Below are positions 1-10,085 of a stretch of DNA of 64,000 nucleotides, one piece after another. Made by a program: the position numbers and the translations under genes. The stretch comes from Oidiodendron maius Zn (taxonomy: Eukaryota > Ascomycota > Leotiomycetes > Myxotrichaceae): the NCBI GenBank assembly GCA_000827325.1, contig KN832870.1, forward strand, positions 5,394,001-5,458,000. Direction: 5' to 3'. Positions within the stretch are counted from its first letter, which is position 1; each line of letters begins with the position of its first letter. The notes beneath the pieces were generated by a model. It was given only the letters and a program-made list of their open reading frames with translations. It was not told where the DNA came from and did not search any database.

Positions 1-341
1 CCATCCAACAGCCCTGGCGTGATCTCAAAAAGGCCAATCTCCCATGCTGCGGTGGCAATCGCAACGAAGGACGCTACAGAGAGCAATCGAAAGTGTCGCA
101 CAAGCTCCTGGTTCCGTCCCATACGCCGCATGTCCTCATGGTCATCACGCGTGGACTTGGTAGCGGCGTTGTGCTCGTCGATATCCTCCTCCAGGATGTC
201 ATCTTGGTCGGTGTCCGCGACGACCGTGGTAGTACCACTCTTCTCCCAACCAAAGCCATTGGCGGATTCCTTCACGGAAGGGTGAGGCACCATTTCCACC
301 GCGTCCCCGTTCATGTCTGCGGGCGGAAGGACTGGAGACAT
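1..341 (-). CDS. Amino-acid permease (APC family), N-terminal part
   Basis: The reverse strand opens with ATG at 341 and stays open for about 113 codons to the window edge, so only the N-terminus is present. A long acidic cytosolic tail ends in DDHEDMRRMGRNQELVRHF, which matches the short conserved stretch (D-x-x-x-M-x-R-x-G-x-x-QEL-x-R-x-F) just before the first membrane helix in fungal amino-acid/choline/GABA permeases. The next residues are hydrophobic and contain AAWEIGLF, where family members have a similar W-E in helix 1. Such proteins import amino acids, GABA or choline at the plasma or vacuolar membrane; the substrate cannot be told from this part. It is divergent from the gene at 990, with about 650 bp between start codons. 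Confidence 0.75.
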   Translation of the reverse strand, partial: MSPVLPPADMNGDAVEMVPHPSVKESANGFGWEKSGTTTVVADTDQDDILEEDIDEHNAATKSTRDDHEDMRRMGRNQELVRHFRLLSVASFVAIATAAWEIGLFEITPGLLD

Positions 342-989
342 TTTTGGAGAAGTTGAATGCGACGAAAGAAAAAACTAAACAAACGCGAACGAGATAAGAC
401 AGGAAACTGCAGAGAAGGAATTTGGTGGGAATGGAAGGAATTCCCACGCGATAAAGAGAGCAGATCGCCCTTGCCCGCTTGGCCGGTCCCACACTTCGCG
501 ATTCGAGACCTGAGCATGCTGATGCAGCAATAATGCATCAGTGCATGGCTCTGGAGCGACTTGGCGCGCGAGCATGCTTGCTCGTATCATGGCGATGGTG
601 GGCTACGATGTGGAAGGGTGAACCATCCAAGCGCAATGTCACGTAACCCCATAAAATCACCCAGCCAAGCCCGAGTATTTCCTACCTCCGGAGGCTCTAA
701 GGAGGCAAGATTACCTGGCGACCTGCATTTCACCCCTGAAACAATTTCTTATCATCTGGGATCTAGACGAGTCTGCCGGAGACGCAACCGAGTTGAATGG
801 TGCCAAGGGTACACTGTGCCCTCTCATAGAAACCCAGCAGGGGGAATCCCGGTGGACAGTACGAGGAGTATCGTGGTACGTAGGAGTAGGGGAGGTTGCG
901 GTGAGTGGATTAAACCACCGGTCTCTGCTCCCCCTCATGGCCGGACTGCATTCATTTCGCTCGCCACGAGCGAAGAAGCAGACTCCAGC
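342..989. promoter_or_regulatory. Shared upstream region of two divergent genes
   Basis: About 650 bp lie between the permease start on the reverse strand and the SAT4-type gene start on the forward strand. No reading frame here has coding character. It contains a short near-palindrome CGAGCATGCTTGCTCG near 569-584. It must hold both promoters; no binding site can be assigned from the sequence alone. Confidence 0.4.
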
Positions 990-2344
990 ATGGCCGACAA
1001 TCGAGGCTCATGGCTGAGCTCAGCAATGGCATTGTTCCTGGTGTGGACGGCGCTGATGTACGTGGTGCGCGTTTGGGCCAAGCTGCGGACGAAAAGTTGG
1101 GGCCCGGACGACTGGACCATCTCAGGGTCTTTCGTGAGTTTCCTGACAGCTTCGACCTACAGACGGACTGACAATCTTCCCAGCTCGTGGCCGTGATGCA
1201 CGTTGGAGCCACATTCTGGGCCATAAAATGGGGTTATGGGCTTCCCGTTGCTAGCATCCCGCAACCGGCTCTGAACGAAGTGGAGACGGTAAGCGGCAGT
1301 CAAAACATCAGAGATGGAGTTTCAAATAACGGATATCCAGTCTCTCTATGCAAGTCAGTCTTTCTACATCATCTCTATTGGCCTCAGCAGGGTCTCGACA
1401 GCACTATTCATCGTCCACCTGTCGTATTCATCAGGACCTCGGATCCGGCCGGCATATGTCCTCGCCGCAACTTCCATTTTATGGACGGTAGTATCTCTGT
1501 TCGTCATTGCGTTCAGAGGAAACATCAGCCATCCATGGACTACACTGGATGGAACTAAGCCAATGGTAGGGATCCTTCTGCAACACTATGCAAGGTCACA
1601 GGGCTAATTACTATAGTTTGCTCGATGGGTTGGAGTAGAGATTCCTGGCCTCCTGCTCGAAATTGCACTATGGGCTTTATCTATTGATCTTGTCTGGAGA
1701 CTTCAGATGACTCTGCGGAAACGGCTGATCATTATTGGCGCGTTTGGATTTCGTCTATTGTACGTTTCTCCATATACTCCAGCTTCATTTCCTAATCGTC
1801 CTACAGCCTGATTCCCATTGTTGCCGTTCGGCTCCTGTACCTCTCCCCTCAAAAAAACCTCGATCCTACTTTCTCGAGCATCGTCCCAAACATCATCACT
1901 GAAGCAGCCCTTCAGTTCTCAATTATCTCCGCTTCGGTCACATCACTGAGGCCATTCCTCCGATCTCTCCATCCAGGATACACCGTTGATAGCAGTGGGA
2001 GGTCTGGACTGCGCTCAACAAACCGGTCAGGATCGCAAGATCCCTATTACAGGCTGGACGTGATAAGCAAAGCAGGCAGAGGTGGAGTTCCGGGAGAACT
2101 CAACGCAAACTTGCGCCCCGTAGAAGGGCTGACGGCAGGACACGCCGTTGCCTACCCTGCGAAGCCACATTTGCGCAACGAGGACAAGCAGGATGTTGAT
2201 AGCGGCCGGTCGGCCGGCAAGGGAAAGCTCGACTCCTCAAAGACACTGACAGAGGATACCGAGTCGATAGACACAGCCCCTGATCCTGGGGTCATTCGCA
2301 AGACGACGGACTGGGTTATTCGGTATGAACATGATCAGAAGTAA
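990..2344 (+). CDS. SAT4/rhodopsin-domain (PTH11-like) integral membrane protein
   Basis: Five exons, 990-1133, 1184-1288, 1341-1565, 1617-1759 and 1807-2344, join in phase to give 384 residues; all introns are 50-52 bp or close to that and GT-AG. The start is the first ATG followed by a membrane helix. About seven hydrophobic segments fill residues 10-275, with the family signature WGPDDWTI after helix 1. The remaining ~100 residues form a hydrophilic cytosolic tail rich in Ser, Gly and charged residues. These fungal proteins (SAT4 domain, related to PTH11-type receptors) have seven membrane passes and are thought to act as surface receptors; no ligand is known. No CFEM domain precedes the membrane part. 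The family is clear; the receptor role is inferred. Confidence 0.85.
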
Positions 2345-2945
2345 TCAACAACATTCAATTCTGGTGTTACGAGCGCAATGGTAAGACAGCGATGAGACGA
2401 CCACACGGGTCGCAATGGAAAAATGGAGATGGGCGAAATGGCGAATTTGGCCCTTGGATCAGATGTACCAAAAGCATGTTTCGCGATAGAATACCCTCGT
2501 TCGCAGTATTATTAGAACCCCTAGAAATCAAATGTGTTAAATAGATGACAGAATAATGCCTCTATTCACCCTATGTCTCTTCCATTATACACTTTATACA
2601 GTTATATGTATCTTATGAAAGCCAGCTGTAGCCAACACGTCATACATCCAACCTTGTCCCCTCATTTGTGAACATCGCTAACATTTGGCTGTCGGCATAG
2701 AAAGTGCCGAACATGGATGGGATAATTTGTCCGTCGCCTTTTGTCCGAACTCTAGGGTCCTGCAACACATATTATTCTTGCGTGGGGTAATTTGCTGCAT
2801 ATGCGCCTGGTGCGCTCATGGACAAAGATACTATACATATAAGTGGTGAGTTGATTCTTGTCGGGGAAGTATCTATTTTGACATCAAGGGTTGACATCTC
2901 CACCAGCCAGTGAGGCGATGCTGCAGTCTCATTACTGTCTGCAAG
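2345..2945. other. Intergenic, AT-rich 3' and promoter sequence
   Basis: About 600 bp between two genes on the same strand. It includes AT-rich stretches at 2510-2640 likely to belong to the 3' end of the upstream gene, and a TATA-like run (ctatacatataagtgg) at about 2831-2846, roughly 110 bp before the esterase start. No gene seen. Confidence 0.4.
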
Positions 2946-5080
2946 ATGCTGTCTTTCAACCTTCTAGTTGCTACATTTCTAGCAATTGTCTCTCTTGCAG
3001 CAGGATTGAGCACAGAACCATCGAAAGTAGAGGAACGACAGAGTACCGGCACATCGACTCCAGCGCCACCGGTGGACATCGGATATGGTATTTACCAGGG
3101 ATATTATAACGACACATCGCAATTAAACATCTACAAAGGGTTCGCTAATTTCTCCATTCCCTCAAATTTTGGTGCGAATATTTATCTAGCATCAAAATCA
3201 TAATAATACTTGCTAACAAAATGGAGAATACGATACGCCGCCCCACCAACCGGGACCCTGAGATGGCAGAAGCCCCAACCACCAGCAGTGAATCGAAGTC
3301 AGACGATTGCAGCAACTTCGTATCCCCCGAGATGCCCTCAGGGTAACGATGCGCCGCTGTGAGTATTTGCTCTATGGTACAAATGAACCTTCGGCCTAAC
3401 TTCGGCAGACCGAGTAATTTCAATTTCACAGCAACTGATGTTGGAAATGAAGATTGTCTCTTTTTAAGTGTCTTCACGCCCAAAAATGCCAAAAACTTGC
3501 CGGTTTTAGTCTGGATTCGTAAGTCACCGAGCCACTCTCGATTCATCAGACACTAAAGCGCTCTAGATGGTGGTGGATACGGAACAGGACAAGGCAACAA
3601 TGACTTCTCAGAGCTTGTTATGACCAATAACCACGGCTTTATCCTCGTTCTCATCCAATATCGCCTTGGCGCCTTTGGTTTCCTCTCATCCGCGGAACTC
3701 TCCCATTTCGGGACACCGAATGCGGGTCTTTACGATATGCACTTCTCCCTCGAGTGGGTGCAAGATCATATCCACAGCTTCGGAGGGGATCCATCTCGAG
3801 TCACAATTTCCGGAGAGTCGGCTGGAGGTGGTGCAGTGATGCTTCAGGCAATGGCGTACGGGGGCACAGAGGGCACGAAATATTTCCAAAATGCAATAGT
3901 TGCGAGTCCTTATTTGCCAATGCAGTGGGATTATAACGAATTTATTCCCACTCAGGCATATTATCTGTTCGCTCAAGCTGCCGGGTGCTTCAATCAGGCA
4001 GAAAATACTGTCAATTCGACAATTTTCGAGTGTCTGCAGGGAAAAGATACGATATCGTTGCAGAATGCAAGTGCTTTGGTAGCTGGTAGCGGAAAGTTTG
4101 GACAGTGGGCATTTCTGCCAGTCACAGACGGGACATTCTTGCAGAAGAGGCCATCAGAACAGTTGCTGAATGGCGATGTGAATGGCCTGAGAATTCTGTC
4201 GGGGAATAACGCGGATGAAGGTCCGGGTTTCGTTCCTCAAACCATCCTTACAAGCGAAGACTTTGATTTCTTTGTTCAGAATCTCTTCCCACTTATGGAT
4301 TCGAAGACTCTTTCACTCCTCGACAGTACATATGCTATCCCACCTACTCTTCCAGGACCTCTCTTCAGCACGCTCGGAAATTCAGGCCCCTCAGCTTTGA
4401 ATCAGTCTGAGTTTGGAATTGGACAGCAACAACGAGCCAATAATTTATATGCTGAAACGACTTTTGTATGCCCAAGTTACTGGCTTGCAAGTGCCTACTC
4501 ATCTCAATCTCATTATTCAAAGCGATCTATGACCGAAGATAAGTCGGGCATGACTACTAAAAGGAATAGTCGGAAGCAGTCATGGAAATACCAGTTTTCA
4601 GTCCCACCATCTGAACACGGAGCAGACTTGGACGCCTATCAAGCTATTAATCGTGAAGCGCTGGGCTATGGTACAATGTCATCTGGATTTCGTACTGCGG
4701 TACAAGAAATTTGGGGCCGTTTTATCATGTACAACGACCCTACTCTGCCTCCATCAGTGATAAAGACCATCACTACTTTTCCTAATGGGACAAGTACAGG
4801 TGACGATATCACAGCTGCGCAAACAGGAAAATGGCCAGTCTGGGAAGGGGGTTCAAGAGATGGTGGGAGTGCGTATAAGATGCTCAATCTTAATATGACG
4901 GGAGGTCACGCTACTGAAATTCTCTGGAAGAGTGGTGGGGGCCAAAGCATCAATGTCACGCAGTATGCGGGCCCGGGATTGACAGCGAAGTTTGATATTG
5001 TGGATGCGTGGACGTGGGAGGCTGGCCGAGGAAAAAGGTGTGAGTTTTGGGCGGATGTTGGAAGTTTTGTACCGGAGTGA
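2946..5080 (+). CDS. Secreted type-B carboxylesterase/lipase
   Basis: Four exons (2946-3139, 3227-3358, 3409-3518, 3567-5080) join in phase into 649 residues. The first intron carries a textbook branch site TGCTAAC at 3211. The start is chosen because it opens a signal peptide (MLSFNLLVATFLAIVSLAAG). The alpha/beta hydrolase body shows the type-B landmarks in order: IRYAAPPTGTLRW, EDCLFLSVFTP, oxyanion HGGGYGTG, nucleophile elbow GESAGGG, acidic residue in NADEG and catalytic His in SEHGADL. Family members hydrolyse carboxylic esters outside the cell; the substrate is unknown. Potential N-glycosylation sites (NFT, NDT, NGT, NMT) fit secretion. It looks intact. A second member of the family begins at 62925. 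Confidence 0.9.
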
Positions 5081-5278
5081 ACAATACCAGTCGTGGTATG
5101 TCGGTATAGGAGATATTTCATCTTGGAAAAAGATGTACATGAGCGGCCGAGTCATTTGCTCTGCTCATAATCCCCAGTCAGGTCTTCTAGCCCCCTAGTT
5201 TAGGATGGCATTTCCCCCCACCTCTGTTCCTTCATACCGATGACCGCTATCCCTAGTGATTGTTGCATCCCGAACGCC

Positions 5279-5575
5279 CTATGCCAGAAGCGTATCTGCA
5301 TCCGCTTCGGTAGCTTCGCTGAGCAGGCTCTGGTTCGACGGCGCCTCGAGATCACCTTGCAGCTCTTCAACTTCGAGGGCACACAATGCTTTCTGAACAT
5401 TCACGACTGCCGGGAATAGGGTTTCGAGAAATGCCAGGCTGTTCGAGATATTGGCAAAGAGTGCATCGAAATATCGCTTCTCGTACAGCGCCCCCTTCGC
5501 CCTCTTTCCACGATATGCTTTTGAATCTCTTTGCAACGATTTCGCTCGTTTTTGAAAGTCTATCTCTAATGGTGA
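5279..5575 (-). pseudogene. HeLo-domain fragment (prion-inhibition/propagation type)
   Basis: An open stretch on the reverse strand reads RAKSLQRDSKAYRGKRAKGA then LYEKRYFDALFANISNSLAFL then ETLFPAVVNVQKALCALEVEEL, ending at a stop after about 98 residues. This resembles the C-terminal helices of fungal HeLo domains (W/G-ALYxKKxF...LIxxI..L...LEtLFPA...LC..EVEEI). HeLo domains are N-terminal membrane-toxic or prion-regulated modules of allorecognition proteins such as HET-s. The N-terminal half and any C-terminal effector partner are absent, and a stop lies just upstream in frame, so this is a fragment unless an upstream exon is missed. The identification is by motif only. Confidence 0.5.
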
Positions 5576-5850
5576 TTATTTCATCTTTGCGCAATCAAAC
5601 CTTAACGACTTCAATAATCGCATGGTTTTAAGGAAAGTTTGACTTGAACAATAGGAATTAAGTTTTAACAAAAAGCATAACTTCAACAACAGTGTAATGC
5701 ATAGATAGAAAGAGTAAGAACAACCATATCAATGAAAATGTACAAGTATCCCCTTCATCTCCCTCACTTTTTGTTTTTCTCTCCTCAAGCCACTGTGTTT
5801 GCTAACGGGGTTCTAGGCAAAAAAAAAAAAAAAAGCTCACGAACACTACC

Positions 5851-6338
5851 ATGACAACGACCGCGACAATATTTGTCGCCTCTCCCACCGGCGAGGTTGC
5901 CTCGGCGGTGTCCTCGGCACTGGACCGATTGGTTCCAGTGCTGGAGTCCATTGCCGCCCCTCACTGGGCGGACAAATTCACCGCGATCAGCACGGTCGCG
6001 GTGGGTTTGGTCTGCACCTTTGCGGGGTGGTACATCGCCCGCAGGTGGCCTCCTCGCCCGGCGCCCGAGGTAAGTTTTGCCCTTGCTCCTCTCGCGTCGT
6101 GTTGGTGGTCTCTGACTGACATTCCACGAAACAGGGAGCACCCCAAACAGTTGGGCCCGAGGGTCGTCGCGGCGGGGGGCTTCGTCGTCTCCTGTCGCGC
6201 CTGTTGCGGCGGCCGGTTCGCGAGCCGCCGGCTCGGGCCAGGGACGTCGAGGCTCTGCCGGTGGGAGAGATACAAGGGGGAGGGGGAGAGAAGAGGAGGG
6301 GAGGAGGGGACGGGGGAGGAGGGTGCGGGGGCGGGGGG
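5851..6338 (+). CDS. GC-rich single-TM hypothetical protein, cut by assembly gap
   Basis: ATG at 5851 opens an exon to 6069, then a 65-bp GTAAGT...CAG intron and a second exon from 6135 that runs in phase into the N gap at 6339. The first exon encodes a short soluble start and one hydrophobic helix (FTAISTVAVGLVCTFAGWYIARRW, about residues 46-69 in all) followed by Arg/Pro-rich sequence. The second exon is Arg-rich, then poly-Gly as the DNA becomes almost pure G. I do not recognise the family. The base composition is much richer in G+C than both neighbours, which suggests different origin or constraint. The 3' end is unknown because of the gap. Confidence 0.5.
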
Positions 6339-6666
6339 NNNNNNNNNNNNNNNNNNNNNNNNNNNNNNNNNNNNNNNNNNNNNNNNNNNNNNNNNNNNNN
6401 NNNNNNNNNNNNNNNNNNNNNNNNNNNNNNNNNNNNNNNNNNNNNNNNNNNNNNNNNNNNNNNNNNNNNNNNNNNNNNNNNNNNNNNNNNNNNNNNNNNN
6501 NNNNNNNNNNNNNNNNNNNNNNNNNNNNNNNNNNNNNNNNNNNNNNNNNNNNNNNNNNNNNNNNNNNNNNNNNNNNNNNNNNNNNNNNNNNNNNNNNNNN
6601 NNNNNNNNNNNNNNNNNNNNNNNNNNNNNNNNNNNNNNNNNNNNNNNNNNNNNNNNNNNNNNNNNN
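6339..6666. other. Assembly gap (328 N)
   Basis: A run of N bounded on both sides by G-rich low-complexity DNA, so the gap probably marks an unassembled G-rich repeat. Reading frames crossing it are not evidence for a protein. Confidence 0.97.
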
Positions 6667-6710
6667 TGGGGGGGGGGGGGGGGGGGGGTGGGGGGGGGGG
6701 GGGGGGGGGG
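6667..6710 (+). repeat. Poly-G tract
   Basis: Directly after the gap, about 44 bases consist of G with only two T interruptions. It could form a G-quadruplex or be a local assembly artefact at the gap edge. Confidence 0.85.
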
Positions 6711-6807
6711 AATTTCTTCGTTTGAACTGAATTCGTGTCTACGTTGTAGAATGAATTGAATATTGTTTTCCTTGCAAGTATCATTTGTTCGTGCAGTGGC
6801 ATCACCT

Positions 6808-7539
6808 CTACACGGTCCTGCAGAATGCCGGCGCCCTTAAGTGGATATGCATGCGTGTCCATTCCAGCTCCATGGCCTTCTTCTCCTGCTCCATCCGGTT
6901 TCTCTCGTTGCCCCACAACTTCCATTGCGCCGATGATCCCTTCTCGTCCTCTCCCCCTCCCATCGTACCGTCGGCCAACGTGTTCCACTCCTCATTAAGC
7001 ATGCAGCACCACCGGATCCACCTCTTCTTCGACTCAATGATTTCCTTGTCAAACGCCATTACGTCTCTCTCGACCTGGACAATCATTCCTTCGCGACTCA
7101 TCCGTGCTTGATTAAAACGCTTCCACTCATGGCAATCTGCTCCCGCACGCTGCCGCATCATCGCCAACTCAATGTCTTGCTTGCGTTTCTTATGCCTGAT
7201 GCAGTTCCAAGCAAGCTTGCTTGCGTCTCGCCCTTGCTCAATCCACATGCTCCAAGCAATAAGCGCTTGCCGCCACTGCTGTAATTCTTGTATTTGGAGC
7301 ATGAACTCATTATCTGTAAGAGGCCATTTCCACGCCGAAGGCAGGGTGCCATTTGCTGCTCTCTCCCGCTTAGATAGCTCTTTATGATATTCCTCTAGAC
7401 TTCCAATTAGCTTTTCCAACTTCGCCATAAGCGCATCTTGCGCCTTTACGACCATCACGAGCTCATCCCGTTCGCGAAAGTCGACTGATAGTGCTTGTTT
7501 TATCCGTGTGGTGAGATGTGCTCGAGACCAAAAGACCAT
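6808..7539 (-). CDS. Hypothetical coiled-coil protein
   Basis: A single uninterrupted reverse-strand frame of 243 residues from ATG at 7539, which sits in a strong context (gccaccATGG). The protein is almost entirely charged helix with many heptad-like stretches (DALMAKLEKLIGSLEEYHKEL, and later ERNRMEQEKKAMELEW), no signal peptide and no membrane segment. Tryptophan is unusually common in the helices. I do not recognise a family. It might be an orphan structural protein; the neighbouring gap and fragments mean its context says little about function. A longer start at 7560 would need a non-ATG codon. Confidence 0.5.
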   Translation of the reverse strand: MVFWSRAHLTTRIKQALSVDFRERDELVMVVKAQDALMAKLEKLIGSLEEYHKELSKRERAANGTLPSAWKWPLTDNEFMLQIQELQQWRQALIAWSMWIEQGRDASKLAWNCIRHKKRKQDIELAMMRQRAGADCHEWKRFNQARMSREGMIVQVERDVMAFDKEIIESKKRWIRWCCMLNEEWNTLADGTMGGGEDEKGSSAQWKLWGNERNRMEQEKKAMELEWTRMHIHLRAPAFCRTV

Positions 7540-7560
7540 GGTGGCCCTTCGATAGATCAA

Positions 7561-8585
7561 CTAAATCACCGTTTATCCGTATATTGAGTAGGTAGATGTA
7601 ACCAGACGTGAATCTAATGTCCCTCTATAGCTTCAGAATATCCCTTCAGTAGAGATGAGAACAATAATCGTCATTTACGTTGCACCTAGGAGTGATGTTT
7701 GCAGTAATTGAAAACTTTATGAGATGGGCGGAAGAGAGGCCATTATATATATTCGCTCTCCATTTGCATGAGGATCGTTTACGAGAGAGAAACCCGTGTT
7801 AAATTTATAAAACTAACAATGAAGCCTATCATCTGCTGATCCATCAAGCTGATCTCGAATCTACCTGTATATCTTAAGGTAAGATAGGGTCATGAATTCA
7901 AGAAAACTGCGCTACCTGACCCACTTTGGGTTCGATTTATTGGATATCACATGCCTTGAGTACAGAGCATGAAAGATTAAAGCTTAATTGATGAACTACG
8001 TGAAGTCTGTATTGTCCGCGAACCTCCCTTTTTTATAAGCACGAGAAAAGCTCTGCACATTGAAACCAATAGCGTAACTATCACGCAGCGGGTTCTCACC
8101 AGGCACTGTTCAGAATACCCTTTTCCACCACTATCCAAGCCTGTACTATGCAACACGTTTGTTCATTGCCGGTGACTCACTATAAAACTCTCTTACAACC
8201 ATAACCGTAATCACTGTGTCGATGACGCTGCTTTAATTACAAACATAACCTTAATCCAGTTTATTGCTCTACTTTAATGACTATTACAACTCTAATCCAA
8301 GTCCATGACACAGCTTTAATTGCTGTTTGTTTACATTAAAGTAGATCATGCCACCATTCTGCCCCAGAAGAATCTCTCCCACTTCTCTGTCCACCTCCTC
8401 CATCCTATTCCACATTATCATTGATAACCACATCGGCAATGCAGTCCACTGCTATGCTTCTCTTGCAAATAAATCCATACACTCTTCCCTCTATCGAGCA
8501 AAGACACTGAGGACTTTATCTTCCATGCATCATCCATCAGTCGACAGAAATATCTGAGACACGACTTCAACCTTAGTTCCACCTT
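7561..8585. other. AT-rich stretch without a recognisable gene
   Basis: About 1 kb of AT-rich DNA. Around 8170-8345 it repeats short phrases such as 'actttaat' and 'ctttaatt' (loosely periodic TTTAAT runs). No frame has coding character. A small frame at 8348-8557 was not accepted. Confidence 0.4.
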
Positions 8586-8993
8586 TTGCCCACCGTTTAC
8601 GACATTATATCGAGCCACCACCATTTCCCATCCTTTCCACATCCCTTCTGCAACGCCAATTGCCTTGCATCATGTCTGCACAGCCGGCTGCGAAGGCTGT
8701 CTCATGCCGCCAAAACCGCTGCTCAGAGCGAACGCGGTTTCTTGAACCGTGGAGCTAAGAGAGATCCAGAACTCTACGTATGTGCCAGTTGCCTTTGCTC
8801 TCTTACTCCATTGAGGATGATTCCTCTCCTCCTAGCCAATTCATATTCGACTATGCTGACCTTCAAGTAGATTCTCATGGCCGTCATGTCTGGAGCCTTT
8901 GGCCTCGCTGGCTACTCAGAAACACAACCACGGGTATGGATATGCCTTCTTGGGTCAAAGAATCAGACATGGCGTCGAGAAAACCCACTCTAG
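8586..8993 (+). pseudogene. Relic of a small mitochondrial MLRQ/NDUFA4-like protein
   Basis: Two pieces joined by a convincing intron (8778-8870, GTATGT, branch CTGAC, TAG) read LHSRLRRLSHAAKTAAQ, then GFLNRGAKRDPELY, then ILMAVMSGAFGLAGY. Fungal MLRQ-type (PF06522-like) proteins have a basic mitochondrial presequence, an R-G-A-K/R-RDPELYVL block and a single glycine-rich helix, so the match is good. No ATG lies in this frame upstream: an ATG at 8672 is in another frame. After the helix the expected FGRKPT tail is replaced and the frame stops at 8993, inside a duplicated segment. So the gene is broken at both ends, or its first and last exons are elsewhere. Confidence 0.45.
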
Positions 8994-9480
8994 TATGTGT
9001 CCCTCCCTAGAATCCTGTCAGCAAACACATGCTTTATCAACAAATAAAAATTCTTCTTTACTTCCACTCTTCTTTGTTCTTTTAAACCACCCTTTCTCGA
9101 AATTCTTTTCAATTCACTCTCTGAGTGTGCCACCACCACCACCACCACCACCAATACTAGCGACACCATCAACATTCTTCTTTATTCTTTTAAAACCTGT
9201 CTTGCTCTCTCCAATACTACAAATCAACAAAAATGGTGCCACTTCCAACTCAGAACATAACCAGGGCTATGGAGATGCCTTCTTGGGTCAAAGAATCAGA
9301 CATGGCGTCGAGAAAACCCACTCTAGTATGTGTCCCTCCCTAGAATCCTGTTAGTAAACACATGCTTTATCAAAAAATATAAATTCTTCTTTACTTGCAC
9401 TCTTCTTTATTCTTTTAAAACCACCCTTTCTCGATATTCTTTTCAATTCACTCTCTGAGTGTGCCACCACCACCAACACC
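8914..9480 (+). repeat. Direct duplication of ~230-bp segment (8914-9150 and 9248-9480)
   Basis: Both copies start at 'actcagaa' and share the same order of phrases: 'tatgga.atgccttcttggg', 'gaatcagacatggcgtcgag', 'ccctccctagaatcctgt', 'ttcaattcactctctgagtg' and then a CCA microsatellite. The copies differ by scattered substitutions. The unit spans the end of the MLRQ-like relic, so one tail of that gene was duplicated together with a CCA-rich tract. The CCA tract probably promoted the event. Confidence 0.85.
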
Positions 9481-9896
9481 ACCAACACCACCAACACCAC
9501 CAACACCACCAACACCACCAACACCACCAACACCATCAACACCATCAACACCATCATCAACACCATCAACACCACCGCCACCTTCATCATCCTACCATCA
9601 ACACCACTGCCACCTTCACCATCCTACCATCAACACCACTGCCACCTTCACCATCCTACCATCAACACCACTGCCACCTTCACCATCCTACCATCAATAC
9701 CACCGCCACCTTCACCATCCTACTATCAATACCATCAACGCCATCAATACCATCAACGCCATCAATACCATCAACGCCATCAATACCATCAATACCATCA
9801 ATACCATCAATACCATCAATACCATCAATACCATCAATACCATCAATACCATCAATACCATCAATACCATCAATACCATCAATACCATCGATTGAT
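9459..9896 (+). repeat. Minisatellite of CCA-rich units (CACCACCAA, ACCATCAAT)
   Basis: The array begins with CACCACCAA units, passes through ~36-bp units with 'ccttcaccatcctaccatcaa', then ACCATCAACGCC units, and ends in at least 13 ACCATCAAT 9-mers. Every frame is open (His, Pro/Thr or Ile/Asn/Thr repeats, and IDG on the reverse strand) only because the unit lacks stops. The same 9-mer recurs at 16469-16565. Confidence 0.95.
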
Positions 9897-9904
9897 TGAT
9901 TGAT

Positions 9905-10085
9905 TACGTCATACACTGTCCCAGCCTCCTTTAGGAAGCTATGCAGGAATTCTATATAAGCGACCGGCCCCCCCCCACCCTCTTTGACCCGCTTAGCTGT
10001 TCATCCGTTACACTCCCCGCAATAAATGGACTGCTTGCTGTCGCTATCGATTCTGACCTCTATCATCTTCCTGGTGGTTATCATA
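9905..10085 (+). mobile_element. Possible LTR scrap with primer-binding-like end
   Basis: Between the minisatellite and the LINE lies non-repetitive DNA unlike either neighbour. It carries a TATA-like 'tctatataagcg' (about 9951-9962), a C-run, pyrimidine-rich sequence, and ends in TGGTTATCAT (about 10074-10083), reminiscent of the TGGTTATCAGAGC tract that follows 5' LTRs in fungal Copia elements. No second LTR or gag/pol is seen. The assignment is tentative. Confidence 0.3.

Noticed and set aside
561-1196. 211-residue frame starting before the SAT4-type gene
   Set aside because: The first 140 residues have no coding character; the conserved protein starts at the ATG at 990 and leaves this frame at the first intron.
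5987-6988. 333-residue reverse frame across the first gap
   Set aside because: Most of it is unknown residues from N bases plus poly-Pro from the G tract; it also overlaps the forward gene.
9459-9896. CRISPR-like array
   Set aside because: Units are contiguous without unique spacers, in a eukaryotic genome; it is a minisatellite.
9459-9916. Long frames of His, Pro/Thr or Asp/Gly repeats on both strands
   Set aside because: They arise only because the 9-bp and 18-bp satellite units contain no stop codon; no start context, splice site or non-repeat domain supports a protein.
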